Below are positions 26,520-35,874 of a stretch of DNA of 64,000 bases, in pieces; the stretch's first letter is position 1; each line of letters opens with the position of its first letter. The notes below the pieces were generated by a model. The model had not been told where the DNA came from, made no database searches, and was given only the letters and a program-made list of their open reading frames with translations. The position numbers and the translations under genes are program-made. The DNA is from Pelagicoccus mobilis (GTDB lineage: Bacteria; Verrucomicrobiota; Verrucomicrobiia; Opitutales; Opitutaceae), in assembly GCF_016595505.1 (NCBI RefSeq), contig NZ_JAENIL010000020.1:1-64000 (forward strand), given 5' to 3'.

Positions 26520-27710
26520 ATGAGACGACTTTTTCTCGCAATCCTCTCTTGCCTCGTCATGGCGTCGCTCGCCCACTCAAAACCTCAACCAGCCGAGTTC
26601 GAGGCAGTTGAGCGAATCGTAGTGCTTGGCGACATACACGGGGACTACGACAAGATGATAGAAGCGCTGCAAGCCGCTGAAGTCATCAACAAAAAGCTCA
26701 AGTGGATAGCCAAGAAAACCCATCTCGTACAACTGGGCGATCTGCCCGACCGCGGAGGAGACACTCTCAAAGTCATTAGATTTCTCCGCAAACTGGAAAA
26801 GTCTGCCAAACGCAAAGGAGGCAAGGTACATATCCTCATCGGTAACCACGATGCCATGAACGTGTACGGAGATCTCCGATACGTCACCGATCAAGAGTAC
26901 GCCGACTTCGCGGACATCAATTCAGAAAATTACTTGGACGAACTCTATCAAAACGAAGTCAATTGGATAAAAGAGAACAAACCCAAAGAAGAGTGGCCCG
27001 ACTTCGAAGGAGAATTCAAAAGCAAGTGGTACGAACTCCGCCCCGTCGGCTTTTTGGAACATCGTATCAGCTGGCTCCCTACAGGGGATATAGGCTCATG
27101 GGTTCTCACCCATAACGCAGTCATCAAAATCGGCGACTACCTTTTCGTACACGGCGGCATCGGACCTCCACAGGCCCACTCTACCATTCAGGAGATCAAC
27201 GACGAAATCCGCAAAGGCTTCGAGGATCTGGAACAAACAGACCTTGGAATCGTAGAAAAAGAGGATGGCCCCCTTTGGTACAGAGGGCTAGCCATGGGCG
27301 ACGAAGATCCAGAGAGACCGCACCTAGAAACCCTTTTGGAAAATTTCGATGTCGACCACATCATCCTCGGTCATACACCGACCAATGGTGTCATCCTTCC
27401 ACGCTTCGGCGGCAAAGTCATTCTCGCCGATGTCGGGCTCTCCCGCTACTACGGCGAAAACCTCGCTTGCCTCCTCATCGAAAACGGCAAGCACTACGCC
27501 ATCCACAAAAACGGGAAGGTCGAGGTACCCAATTATTCCAGCAAGGAAGAGCTGATCGAATACCTCAAAGAGGTCTCCCTCCTAGAGCCCAAAAACCGGA
27601 GTATCACCAAACGAATCGAAGACCTGGAAGCCCCTCCTGAACCACCCGAGCCAAGCGGTCAAACGTCCCCCGAGTCCAAACCCGATTCAGAAGGAGACTT
27701 AGAGCATTAG
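26520..27710 (+). CDS. Secreted metallophosphatase of the PPP (Shewanella-like) type
   Basis: A 396-residue phosphatase with a signal peptide (about 1-20). The phosphoprotein phosphatase signatures are complete: GDIHGD (37-42), GDLPDRGG (73-80), GNHD (108-111), and later histidines in VHGGIG and GHTPTNG. These bind the two-metal centre. Length and export fit Shewanella-like phosphatases, which act on phosphoesters or phosphotyrosine. The C-terminus is a Pro/Glu-rich tail (about 365-396). The 3' end overlaps the left arm of a palindromic intergenic element. The substrate is not known. Confidence 0.88.
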   Translation: MRRLFLAILSCLVMASLAHSKPQPAEFEAVERIVVLGDIHGDYDKMIEALQAAEVINKKLKWIAKKTHLVQLGDLPDRGGDTLKVIRFLRKLEKSAKRKGGKVHILIGNHDAMNVYGDLRYVTDQEYADFADINSENYLDELYQNEVNWIKENKPKEEWPDFEGEFKSKWYELRPVGFLEHRISWLPTGDIGSWVLTHNAVIKIGDYLFVHGGIGPPQAHSTIQEINDEIRKGFEDLEQTDLGIVEKEDGPLWYRGLAMGDEDPERPHLETLLENFDVDHIILGHTPTNGVILPRFGGKVILADVGLSRYYGENLACLLIENGKHYAIHKNGKVEVPNYSSKEELIEYLKEVSLLEPKNRSITKRIEDLEAPPEPPEPSGQTSPESKPDSEGDLEH

Positions 27711-27853
27711 TCGCACACCAACGTAGGAGCGTGCTTGTCACGCGATCAAATCGCGCCCAGCCAAATGGGCTGGCACGTTCTCATTGAATGTAAAAGGTAG
27801 GGCGGCCTCGCCGCAGGCCGCCGTGGAGACTCGATCCTGCATCGTGCGACTAA
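27707..27853. repeat. REP-like composite element with 10-bp inverted ends
   Basis: TTAGTCGCAC (27707-27716, including the stop codon) and GTGCGACTAA (27844-27853) are perfect inverted ends. Inside are two units starting GTAGG: 27723-27745 with stem GCGTG/CACGC, and 27798-27823 with stem GGCGGCCT/AGGCCGCC. CGCGAT/ATCGCG and CCAGCC/GGCTGG hairpins lie between. The layout resembles REP/BIME or small non-autonomous transposable elements. Confidence 0.7.
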
Positions 27854-27871
27854 CCACATGAAAAAAGCACA

Positions 27872-28945
27872 CTAGCGAGCTTCCGCCGCCCTGTTCTCAA
27901 TATACTCGTCCAGCTTTTCGATACTACGCATCCGACGCACCAGCTCTCGCCTCACTAGCTGGGGAGATTTCAAAACGCGGAAGAAATCGTGCAAGAAGGC
28001 CAACGCCTCCAGCTTGTCCCCTTCCTCTAGGAGCTCTGTATTCTCCCAAAGACCCAGAATCTCGTCCTCCTTTTCCAAATACAGATCTACTGTCGTTCGG
28101 AACACATCGTCCGGAACACGCAACCCACGATAAAACCGCTCGGTCACCTTATCAATGGGCAGCTTCGGATTCACCGTGGCATACGGAGTATTCACGACCC
28201 CAGCTAGATCGAAATCGTAAGGGACAGGAATCAGCTCATCATCCAGTCGGGCTACACTGAACGCTTTCCCATTGTGACAACATTCATCCTGACTCGCAAA
28301 GTAAGTGAAATCGCTGTTACCCACCAAATACTGAAACAACTCCGCACGACACAGAGCTTCCAAGTTATAGCGCGACGGCTGCACGTACCTTTCCTCGATC
28401 AATTCCCCGCCATGACGCTTGGCAAACGCACTCGTAGGCTCGATAAAAAACGCAGCCCGCCCCTCCGATATCTTCCCTGATTTTATATCACGATATCGGA
28501 TACGAGCAAGCCGCACCCTTAACCCTTCGTCCGTCAAAATCTCGTAGGTTTTATAAGCAAGGTACTCCTTGTAAATGTAGGAGCTAAAATCCTTCCGCCC
28601 CTCGCGACAATGAGCCACCACCTTCACACGATCGAGCTCGCTAAAAACTGACCCGCTCACCTGCTTCTTCTTAAAGTTGATCCAATAAGAGGGAAACGCG
28701 CAGGAACTCTCCTTTCGCCGAAAATTGCCGCGTGCCTTGACCTGAACATCAAATGCCGATGCCTCCGCGCCCCCAACAATCACACGGCCTTCTAGCCATT
28801 TAGGATTGTCACCACGTTGGTTCTTAAGCGTTCGAAGCGGCGCCTCCACCACAATTTCAAGAACCTCCTCCGATTCAAACAGAGGAGCTGCACCGGTTTT
28901 TTGAATACAAACAAAAAGGAAGAGCGCAAGGAAGCCCTTCCACAT
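27872..28945 (-). CDS. Secreted CotH-like protein
   Basis: A 357-residue exported protein. From the ATG at 28945 a signal peptide is clear (MWKGFLALFLFVCIQKTGAA). The longer start at 29008 lies inside the upstream channel gene and would bury it. VQVKARGNFRRKESSCAFP, then LVGNSDFTYF and VPYDFDLAGV, resemble the RG-, N/D- and D-containing motifs of CotH-type kinases, which have a protein-kinase-like fold. The overall match is distant. A link to the DUF4956 protein nearby fits the known CotH neighbourhood. It may be cotranscribed with the K+ channel gene. Confidence 0.5.
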   Translation of the reverse strand: MWKGFLALFLFVCIQKTGAAPLFESEEVLEIVVEAPLRTLKNQRGDNPKWLEGRVIVGGAEASAFDVQVKARGNFRRKESSCAFPSYWINFKKKQVSGSVFSELDRVKVVAHCREGRKDFSSYIYKEYLAYKTYEILTDEGLRVRLARIRYRDIKSGKISEGRAAFFIEPTSAFAKRHGGELIEERYVQPSRYNLEALCRAELFQYLVGNSDFTYFASQDECCHNGKAFSVARLDDELIPVPYDFDLAGVVNTPYATVNPKLPIDKVTERFYRGLRVPDDVFRTTVDLYLEKEDEILGLWENTELLEEGDKLEALAFLHDFFRVLKSPQLVRRELVRRMRSIEKLDEYIENRAAEAR

Positions 28946-28988
28946 TCGGGCAACGAATTCCCCAAATGCAGGGACGTAGCCGCTCTCC

Positions 28989-29744
28989 CTAGTCACGATC
29001 GCCTCCATCAACGTCTCTCTCCAAACTCTGCGTTGAATAAACCCCGACCAATCGGGCCACCATCACCGCCATAAACATCTGCCCCACGAACGCCTCCGCG
29101 CTACACAGCATACGAGCGCTCACGCTGATCGGGGAAATATCGCCATAGCCCAGCGTCGTGATCGTCACGAGGCTGAAGTACAAGCCCTGAAACGCTCGAA
29201 TGCTTCCCAAGCTCGACAGCCTTCCCTCTCCCGCCAAATGGGCAGGCACGTTGAACGCCTCCGGATCCACCATATCTATGATTCCATAGATCATCGACCA
29301 CAACAGAGCAATCATCAGAAAAGCGCTCAAGGAAGCGTAGATCGTATACATCGTCACCCGACGACAGCTAAACATGTAGTGGGACAAGGATACGATCACA
29401 TAGAGCAATACCAAGCTAAGCACCGCGTGATTCAAAAGCATAAAGACTTCGCTGGGCCAAACAAGATACGCCACATTCAGCCCGATCGCCAAAACGCTCA
29501 CCGTCACCATGGTAAGGTAACTTCTACGATTGTGGCTCGCGATACTCGAAGCGGACGCCAGCAGCGACATATACACGACAACGTACAAAAGCTTCGCCAC
29601 CCATGGGTCATCCATCAGCCCCGTCTCCGCCAACACCGGCATACAGAAAAACAAAAAGCACAGAATCAGAAACAGAACGCGAAACCGTTTCTCGCTCAGT
29701 CCCCCGAAGATGGCCTCCAAGTGATTTCTAGGAACGTTGTTCAT
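28989..29744 (-). CDS. Potassium channel-like protein
   Basis: A 251-residue inner membrane protein with six to seven hydrophobic segments. The pore loop and selectivity filter TITTLGYGD (about 194-202) are complete. A last transmembrane helix and a short acidic tail follow. No ligand-binding or RCK domain is attached. The predicted role is K+ conduction. It ends close to the start of the CotH-like gene and is separated from the upstream efflux operon by a terminator. Confidence 0.85.
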   Translation of the reverse strand: MNNVPRNHLEAIFGGLSEKRFRVLFLILCFLFFCMPVLAETGLMDDPWVAKLLYVVVYMSLLASASSIASHNRRSYLTMVTVSVLAIGLNVAYLVWPSEVFMLLNHAVLSLVLLYVIVSLSHYMFSCRRVTMYTIYASLSAFLMIALLWSMIYGIIDMVDPEAFNVPAHLAGEGRLSSLGSIRAFQGLYFSLVTITTLGYGDISPISVSARMLCSAEAFVGQMFMAVMVARLVGVYSTQSLERDVDGGDRD

Positions 29745-29747
29745 CGC

Positions 29748-29787
29748 AAAAAAACAAGGAGGCGCCCCCTAGAGGCCGCCTCCCTTG
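29748..29787 (-). terminator. Terminator of the second efflux operon
   Basis: On the minus strand, a stem of AAGGGAGGCG against CGCCTCCTT is followed by a T-rich run (seven T after TTG). It sits between the pump stop (29791) and the channel start (29744). Confidence 0.82.
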
Positions 29788-29790
29788 AAA

Positions 29791-32700
29791 TCAGTCGTTT
29801 GGAACTTTGAATACGATCGCGTAGATGACCGGCAACACCACCATGGTAAGTACCGTCGCCACCATGAGGCCGAAGATGATCGTAATCGCCATCGCCACGA
29901 AGAACGCGTCGAAAAACAGCGGGATCATGCCCAAAGCCGTTGTCGCAGCCGCCATCGCTACCGGCCGCAGACGGCTCGCCCCGCCCTCCAGCAGGATCTG
30001 CATCGTGCAACCCGTATCGCCGCTCAGATCCCGGAACTCATCTATCAGGACGATCGCATTTTTGATCAGCATCCCAATCAAACTCAGGAAGCCCAGGATC
30101 GCCATGAAGTTAAACGGCTCGTCAAAGAGCAACAAGCCCGCCGCCACGCCGATGATAATCAACGGCACCGAGAGCCAGATCACCAACGGATCGCGCAAGG
30201 AGTTGAACAACAGGATGGTCATCACAATCATCGCTCCAATGAAAGTCGGCAGCGTGCCCGCCAAAGACCCCTTCGCCTTCGCAGAGTCCTCGAACTCGCC
30301 GCCCCACTCCAGCGAATAACCTTCCGGCATTTCGATCGCCTCGATCTGCGGGCGCAAACGCTCAAGCAAATCGTTCGACAAGCCCGAAACCGAGTCGGCA
30401 AAAACCGAGATCGAACGCTTACGGTCGCGACGGTAGATGATCTCATCCTCGAACTCCACCGTCACCCCAGAAATCATCTGACGCAGCGGAAGGCTTTGCT
30501 GAGCCGCAGGACTCCAGATCTGCAAGTTTCCGATATTCGCGATCTCCGCATTGTCAGGAGCTTCCGCCTTGAGAATGATCGGCAAAAGCAAATCCTCTTC
30601 GCGATAGACGCCAATCGTCCACCCTTGGAACCCTTGTCGAAGCACAGTCGCGATATCCGCCTTGGTCACCCCAAACAAACTGGCCTGCTCTTCCAATACC
30701 TGAGGGCGGGCCACCTTCACGCGATCACGCCAGTTGGTGATGATCGCCTTCGAGTCCGGATCGTCGCGGATAATCGCCAACGCTTGGGCCGACAAGTCTC
30801 GCAACACGTCAGGATCCTCACCATAGAAACGAGGTTCCACCTTCCCCTTCGATCCTGGACCAAGCTCGAACTTGTATCCATAAATCTGGGCGTTCGCAAA
30901 GTGAGAACTAAACTCCGTATCCACTTTCCGGATCAATCGATCAATGTCCTTAGCATCCGCATCCACCAAGAAGTGAGCATAGGCGGAGTTTGGCTTTTCG
31001 GGTGTGTAAGTTAGCAGGAATCGCAAGGCCCCCTTGCCCACCATAGTCGTCACGTTGCGCACCGACTCGTCCGCCATCAGCATTTCCTCAAGGAGGTAAG
31101 CCTTCTCCGCCGTTTCGTCGATGTGAGTCCCCTGCGGCATCCAGAGATCGATCATGAACTGCGGACGCGTGGAGGGCGGGAAGAACGAGCTCTTCACATT
31201 TCCAAAGCCCCAAATCGCTACCACGAACACGCCCAGCACAGCCGGAATGGTAAGCCAACGATTACGCAAGCAAGTCCCCAAAAGCTTCTGGTAGAGCAGT
31301 ATCACGCCACCTGGTTTGGAACCGTTTCCGTCGCCAGACTTCTTCTTGGAAGGCTTCAAGAACAGAATCCCCAACAAAGGAGTGATCGTGACCGCCGTCA
31401 CCCAGCTCAAAGTCAAGGACACCAAAATCACCTGGTACAGCGAACGACAGAACTCGCCAGTCTGATCCTGCGAAGTACCGATCGCGGCAAACGCGAGCAC
31501 CGCGATCGCGGTCGCGCCAAGCAGCGGAATCGCCGTCTTGCCCACGACCTCCACAGCCGCCTTCGAGGCATCCTGCCCCTTCTCAATCCGCACCAGCATG
31601 CCATCAACCACCACGATCGCGTTATCCACCAGCATACCCAGAGCGATGATCAAAGCGCCGAGCGAGATGCGCTCCAAGGCCACGCCCATCGGATGAAGGA
31701 AGATGAACGATCCGAGAATCGTCACCACCAAGATGAAGCCGATCAACAGACCGCTTCTCAAGCCCATGAACAAAAGCAGAACCACCACCACGATCGCAAC
31801 CGCCTCGATCAAGCTGATCACAAAATTGTCGATCGCCTTCACCACCGCAGTCGACTGCACCGATACCAGCCCCGCCTCGATGCCGACCGGGATCTCGCTA
31901 GCCAGCTCGTACAAGCGAGCCTCCAACGCTTCACCCATCGTCACCACGTTTCCGCCGGACCGAGTCGAGATGCCCAGGGCGATGCCCTTGTGCCCGTTGT
32001 AACGGATAATTCCACTCTGCGGCTCCACGTATCCACGGCGGACATTCGCCAGATCGCTCAAGGAGATTTGCTTATCGCCTACCGTGATTCGGATGTCCTC
32101 GAAATCCTCGATGCTGTTCACTTCACCCGTCGGATTGATCGTCACGAACTCCGTGCCCACTTGCACTCGTCCAGAGTCCTGCACCAGATTCTTCTTCTGC
32201 AGCTCGTTGATCACCAGGCTCACCGGAATGTCTAGCTCAGCCAAACGCTCACGATTGATTTCAACATAAATCGCTTCCGGACTCTCCCCCAGCGTATCGA
32301 TCTTCGCCACATCCTGCACGAGCAGCAGCTCGCGCTTCATCAGGTCGACCACTTCCTTCAGTTCCGCATAAGTGTACTCGTTACCGTAGATAACCAAGAA
32401 AACGCCATACACGTCGCCATAGTCATCGATCACGATCGAAGGATGAGCCCCCGGCGGCAAGAGAGCCTGGGCATCGCCAACCTTGCGGCGCAACTCGTCC
32501 CAAACCTGAGGGAGCGTGCTTCCATCGTACTTGTCCTGGATCGTCACCGTGACGGTCGACAGACCGCGCTCCGAACGACTTTCGATCGAGTCCAGCTGCC
32601 CCAGTTTCTGCACCGCAAGCTCGATCTCATCCGTCACCTCTTGCTCCACCTCGATGGCCGACGCCCCAGGATACTGGGTAACCACCAGAGCCTCCTTAAT

Positions 32701-32823
32701 CGTGAACTCGGGGTCCTCGAGGCGACTCATTTCATTGTAAGCCTTGATCCCTAAGAAGACGAGCAAGGCAGTAGCCACCAAGGTGACCACTCGGTTCTTT
32801 ATAAAATATTCGACGAGATTCAT
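29791..32823 (-). CDS. RND efflux pump, inner membrane transporter (second copy)
   Basis: A 1,010-residue AcrB-like transporter, clearly paralogous to the one at 12475. MNLVEYFIKNRVVTL and LEDPEFTIKEALVVTQYPGA open the protein. The proton-relay segment reads GMLVDNAIVVVDG, again with Asp-Asn. Twelve membrane helices in two blocks flank two large periplasmic loops. It is the last gene of the order channel-adaptor-pump, 10 bases after the adaptor gene. The substrate cannot be told. Confidence 0.93.
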   Translation of the reverse strand: MNLVEYFIKNRVVTLVATALLVFLGIKAYNEMSRLEDPEFTIKEALVVTQYPGASAIEVEQEVTDEIELAVQKLGQLDSIESRSERGLSTVTVTIQDKYDGSTLPQVWDELRRKVGDAQALLPPGAHPSIVIDDYGDVYGVFLVIYGNEYTYAELKEVVDLMKRELLLVQDVAKIDTLGESPEAIYVEINRERLAELDIPVSLVINELQKKNLVQDSGRVQVGTEFVTINPTGEVNSIEDFEDIRITVGDKQISLSDLANVRRGYVEPQSGIIRYNGHKGIALGISTRSGGNVVTMGEALEARLYELASEIPVGIEAGLVSVQSTAVVKAIDNFVISLIEAVAIVVVVLLLFMGLRSGLLIGFILVVTILGSFIFLHPMGVALERISLGALIIALGMLVDNAIVVVDGMLVRIEKGQDASKAAVEVVGKTAIPLLGATAIAVLAFAAIGTSQDQTGEFCRSLYQVILVSLTLSWVTAVTITPLLGILFLKPSKKKSGDGNGSKPGGVILLYQKLLGTCLRNRWLTIPAVLGVFVVAIWGFGNVKSSFFPPSTRPQFMIDLWMPQGTHIDETAEKAYLLEEMLMADESVRNVTTMVGKGALRFLLTYTPEKPNSAYAHFLVDADAKDIDRLIRKVDTEFSSHFANAQIYGYKFELGPGSKGKVEPRFYGEDPDVLRDLSAQALAIIRDDPDSKAIITNWRDRVKVARPQVLEEQASLFGVTKADIATVLRQGFQGWTIGVYREEDLLLPIILKAEAPDNAEIANIGNLQIWSPAAQQSLPLRQMISGVTVEFEDEIIYRRDRKRSISVFADSVSGLSNDLLERLRPQIEAIEMPEGYSLEWGGEFEDSAKAKGSLAGTLPTFIGAMIVMTILLFNSLRDPLVIWLSVPLIIIGVAAGLLLFDEPFNFMAILGFLSLIGMLIKNAIVLIDEFRDLSGDTGCTMQILLEGGASRLRPVAMAAATTALGMIPLFFDAFFVAMAITIIFGLMVATVLTMVVLPVIYAIVFKVPND

Positions 32824-32833
32824 CTGGATCAGG

Positions 32834-33952
32834 CTATTTCTCGAATTTACTTACCACGTCGCCCTCTTCGAGCTGATGCACTCCAGAGATCGCGATCATA
32901 TCACCGTCCTTCAGACCATCGGAAGTCACTTCCATCTGAGAACCGCTCATGGCCACTGTATTCACGGTTTGCTTACGTACTGCCATGCTGTCCGGATCAA
33001 TCACCCACACATAGCCCTCTGCATCCTTGCTTCCCACAACTGCAGAGGTTGGAATCGCGTAGCGGCCCTCTCCCAACGAGTCGTCTCGCGGCACGCGCAA
33101 CGAAAGTCGAGCCGTCATCCCAGGAATGATGTTCACATCCTTAGGCGTATCAAACATCAAGGTCGCTTCGTAGGTACGCGTCGCCGTATCCGCGATCGAA
33201 GACATCTCCACCACCTTAGCCGGGAACTCCCGTCCCTTCAGAGTCGTAAGCCGCACCACTGGACGAGCTCGTTGCGTACGTTCCTCGATCGTCAGGTGAT
33301 GAGCCGGCTTGGCCAATACCCCCAACGTCTCCGGTACATCCACCGTGATCTTCAAACTCGAGATATCATGAATGATCATGATCTCCTGCTTCGCCCTTAC
33401 ATTATCCAGGTTCTCCACATGGACCTTGGCCACGAAACCGGAAAACGGAGCTTTCAAAAAGGTGTCGTCGAACGCCTTCTGGGCTTTCTCCAAGTTAGAC
33501 TTCGCGATCTCGAAATTGTTGACCGCCATATCCAGCCTTTGCTTCGAGGTCGCTTGCTCAGCAAAAAGCGCTTTCGAGCGATCCGCTTCCTCCTTGGCTG
33601 CCTCAAAGGTCGCTTTCGCTCCCTGCAAAGTCGCCTCGAAATCTCGAGGGTCAAGCCTCGCGAGCGCTTCCCCTTCCTTAATCGTCTGCCCCTCTTTAAC
33701 ATTGATCTCCATCAAACGGCCGGACACCTCGAAAGCCATGTTCGCCTCGCGAGCCGCTTCAATCTGCCCCGGCAGCTCAATGCCGCGCTCCAGCAAACCG
33801 GAGTTCAACTCCAGTATCTTGACCGGACGCACTACCGCCTCGATCACAGGTTCTTCTTTCTTGCCGCAACCCGTCATGAGAAGACTTCCCCCCAACAACG
33901 AAAGCAATGCGACGGATCCAGGTATCCACTTAAAACTACAAATCGGATTCAT
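32834..33952 (-). CDS. RND efflux periplasmic adaptor (second copy)
   Basis: A 372-residue lipoprotein adaptor; the lipobox LMTGC gives Cys29. The lipoyl half GRLMEINVKEGQTIKEGEAL, a coiled coil (about 105-160, ATFEAAKEEADRSKALFAEQ), the second lipoyl half APFSGFVAKVHVEN and beta-barrel domains follow in order. It is the middle gene of the second efflux operon, with 39 bases to the channel gene and 10 to the pump gene. Confidence 0.92.
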   Translation of the reverse strand: MNPICSFKWIPGSVALLSLLGGSLLMTGCGKKEEPVIEAVVRPVKILELNSGLLERGIELPGQIEAAREANMAFEVSGRLMEINVKEGQTIKEGEALARLDPRDFEATLQGAKATFEAAKEEADRSKALFAEQATSKQRLDMAVNNFEIAKSNLEKAQKAFDDTFLKAPFSGFVAKVHVENLDNVRAKQEIMIIHDISSLKITVDVPETLGVLAKPAHHLTIEERTQRARPVVRLTTLKGREFPAKVVEMSSIADTATRTYEATLMFDTPKDVNIIPGMTARLSLRVPRDDSLGEGRYAIPTSAVVGSKDAEGYVWVIDPDSMAVRKQTVNTVAMSGSQMEVTSDGLKDGDMIAISGVHQLEEGDVVSKFEK

Positions 33953-33991
33953 AACAATAAAAGGTTAACTTAAACAAAAATGGTTGTGGGT

Positions 33992-35386
33992 TTATTCTTC
34001 GCTAAAATCGCCGCCAAGTGCCAGGTGGAGATCGATACGCTCCGCCAAACGAGCGTTCTTAATGCTGATGTATGCAACTTTCGCTGACACGTAACGGGCT
34101 TGCAGCTGCAACACGTTGAGCAACTCGATCGCCCCGTTCTTAAACTCGGTCTGGGCGAGCTCCAAAGCCTTCAAGCTGTCGTCGACCTGATCGGCCAAAA
34201 GCGCTTCCCGTCTCGCCAGCAAGGCTTCGTTACTCAGAGCGTTTTCGACCTCGCCAAACGCGACCAACGCTTTCTGGCCGTACAAAGCCAACGCCGCTTC
34301 CTGCTCCGCAGTCGAGATCTCTACCTCGGCCTGCAACGCGCCTCCCGCATAAATCGGAGCCAGGAAATTCGCCCCCACACTCCAAAAGCCGTCACCCGCT
34401 CCAAGCAAGTCCGCGAAATCATTGTTCGAAGCTCCTCCCGCCGCCGTCAGTCCGATCGACGGCAACCGGGCCGCTTTCGCCGCATCGGTCAAATTAAAGG
34501 CAGCCGCCACGCGACGCTCCGCCGCCACCAAGTCCGGACGACGCTCGATCAACTCCGAAGGCAAGCCAACCGGAATCGTCGGCGGCACCGCCGCAAACTC
34601 GTTCGCCACCTCAAGTTCCGCCGAAGGATAACGACCCAGCAAAACTTCCAGACTGCGAACCGCCGTCTTCTCAGCGCCTTCGACCTGTTTGAGCCGCTCT
34701 TCCGACGCCGCCAGATCCGCTTTCGCCAAATGCACTTCCTTCATGCCGACATCGCCAAACTTATGCTTCGTCTCCACGATACGAAGCGTTTGCTGATACA
34801 AGTCGACCACCTCGGAAGCGTACGCCAACTGCTGCTTGAGCTCGACCGTAGTGAACCAGCTCTTAGCAACCCCAGCCTTCAAGGAAAGACGGGCGTATTC
34901 ATAATCCGAGGTCACCGCCTCAAACTGGGCTTCCGCCGCATCCCTCTGAGATCGCAGCTTCCCCCAAATATCAAGCTCCCAGGAAACACTCAACGCTCCC
35001 TGCCCAGAGTCACTGCTCAAACCACCGTCGTACTCGAGGTGAGAACCATCTCCCACTGCAGCGATGACCGGCTTCATCTGCGAGCCCGCTTGGGTAACCA
35101 ACCCCGCCGCCGCTTGCACCTGCGAAGCCGCCGCGCTCAAATTCAAATTGTTGGCCAGAGCCTCATCGACCACCGCCTCAAGCTGAGCATCGTCAAAACT
35201 CTTGATCCAGTTAGCGGGCAGCGGTCCTTCAGGACGCTCCACTTGAGAAGAAAAAGCGTCTGGCACCGAAGTCGAATCCGGCAACGCCTCGTTTAAAGCC
35301 TCAACCCCTTCCGGAGGAGGCGTCGTTTCGCACCCGCCCAGCAGCAAGCTGAACGCGATCGCGGCATAGATAGATCTAGCGGACAT
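33992..35386 (-). CDS. RND efflux outer membrane factor (second copy)
   Basis: A 464-residue OprM/NodT-type lipoprotein from the ATG at 35386; the lipobox LLGGC gives Cys19. A TTG three codons upstream was not preferred. GRYPSAELEV and LIERRPDLVAAERRVAAA are shared with the first copy, so the two pumps are old paralogues. Here the channel gene comes first, unlike in the first operon. A copy of the 19-bp box lies about 250 bp upstream. Confidence 0.92.
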   Translation of the reverse strand: MSARSIYAAIAFSLLLGGCETTPPPEGVEALNEALPDSTSVPDAFSSQVERPEGPLPANWIKSFDDAQLEAVVDEALANNLNLSAAASQVQAAAGLVTQAGSQMKPVIAAVGDGSHLEYDGGLSSDSGQGALSVSWELDIWGKLRSQRDAAEAQFEAVTSDYEYARLSLKAGVAKSWFTTVELKQQLAYASEVVDLYQQTLRIVETKHKFGDVGMKEVHLAKADLAASEERLKQVEGAEKTAVRSLEVLLGRYPSAELEVANEFAAVPPTIPVGLPSELIERRPDLVAAERRVAAAFNLTDAAKAARLPSIGLTAAGGASNNDFADLLGAGDGFWSVGANFLAPIYAGGALQAEVEISTAEQEAALALYGQKALVAFGEVENALSNEALLARREALLADQVDDSLKALELAQTEFKNGAIELLNVLQLQARYVSAKVAYISIKNARLAERIDLHLALGGDFSEE

Positions 35387-35874
35387 AAGGAACAAATGGG
35401 TCAGGAGGGTTCAAAAGCAGGAATGCGACAGCACTATCTGCCGATATGGCCGCCCAAGCAAGCGGGAGTGAGAATTAGCAGCGCTCAGCACAGACGATCC
35501 GCCACTTCGGCGCTCAAAACCGTATCGGCCTTTCCTATACGCGACGTTCCGTTCCCGTAACATCGCGACAATCATTTTGGTCAGCATCTTCATCATTTGC
35601 CAGTATCCTACCTCAAACCTTCGCCGCTTACCATTGGACCAAAGTCCTATAGCCGATTCCGAGACCTGTTGATAATATATGCCGCACAAAAACAAAGAGT
35701 CGATCCATGCTCGCACAAATGACAACGCCCTCGTCGCCACAGTCATGAGTCACTTCAAGCAAGACCGCTCCCATCTAATTAACACAAAAGAACATCAACA
35801 ATCCGATCCTGTCCAACTACGACAGCCGTTTCCATACTCAACAGAGCCTCTCACGCTCACATCCGACAAATCTC
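35387..35874. promoter_or_regulatory. Divergent promoter region upstream of second efflux operon
   Basis: About 490 bases without a credible gene between the efflux operon (minus) and a secreted protein gene (plus). It holds box B. No regulator gene is linked. Confidence 0.5.
35633..35651 (-). promoter_or_regulatory. Shared 19-bp box, copy B
   Basis: ATTGGACCAAAGTCCTATA on the plus strand, with GGAC/GTCC symmetry. It lies upstream of the second efflux operon at nearly the same distance as box A from the first. Confidence 0.5.

Noticed and set aside
29785-31014. Long open frames opposite the second RND pump (also 31123-32235 and 32744-33973)
   Set aside because: They are rich in Arg, His and Gln and are antisense shadows of well-supported efflux genes.
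34100-35296. Long plus-strand frame opposite the second outer membrane factor
   Set aside because: Antisense shadow; the minus strand has clear family motifs and a lipobox.
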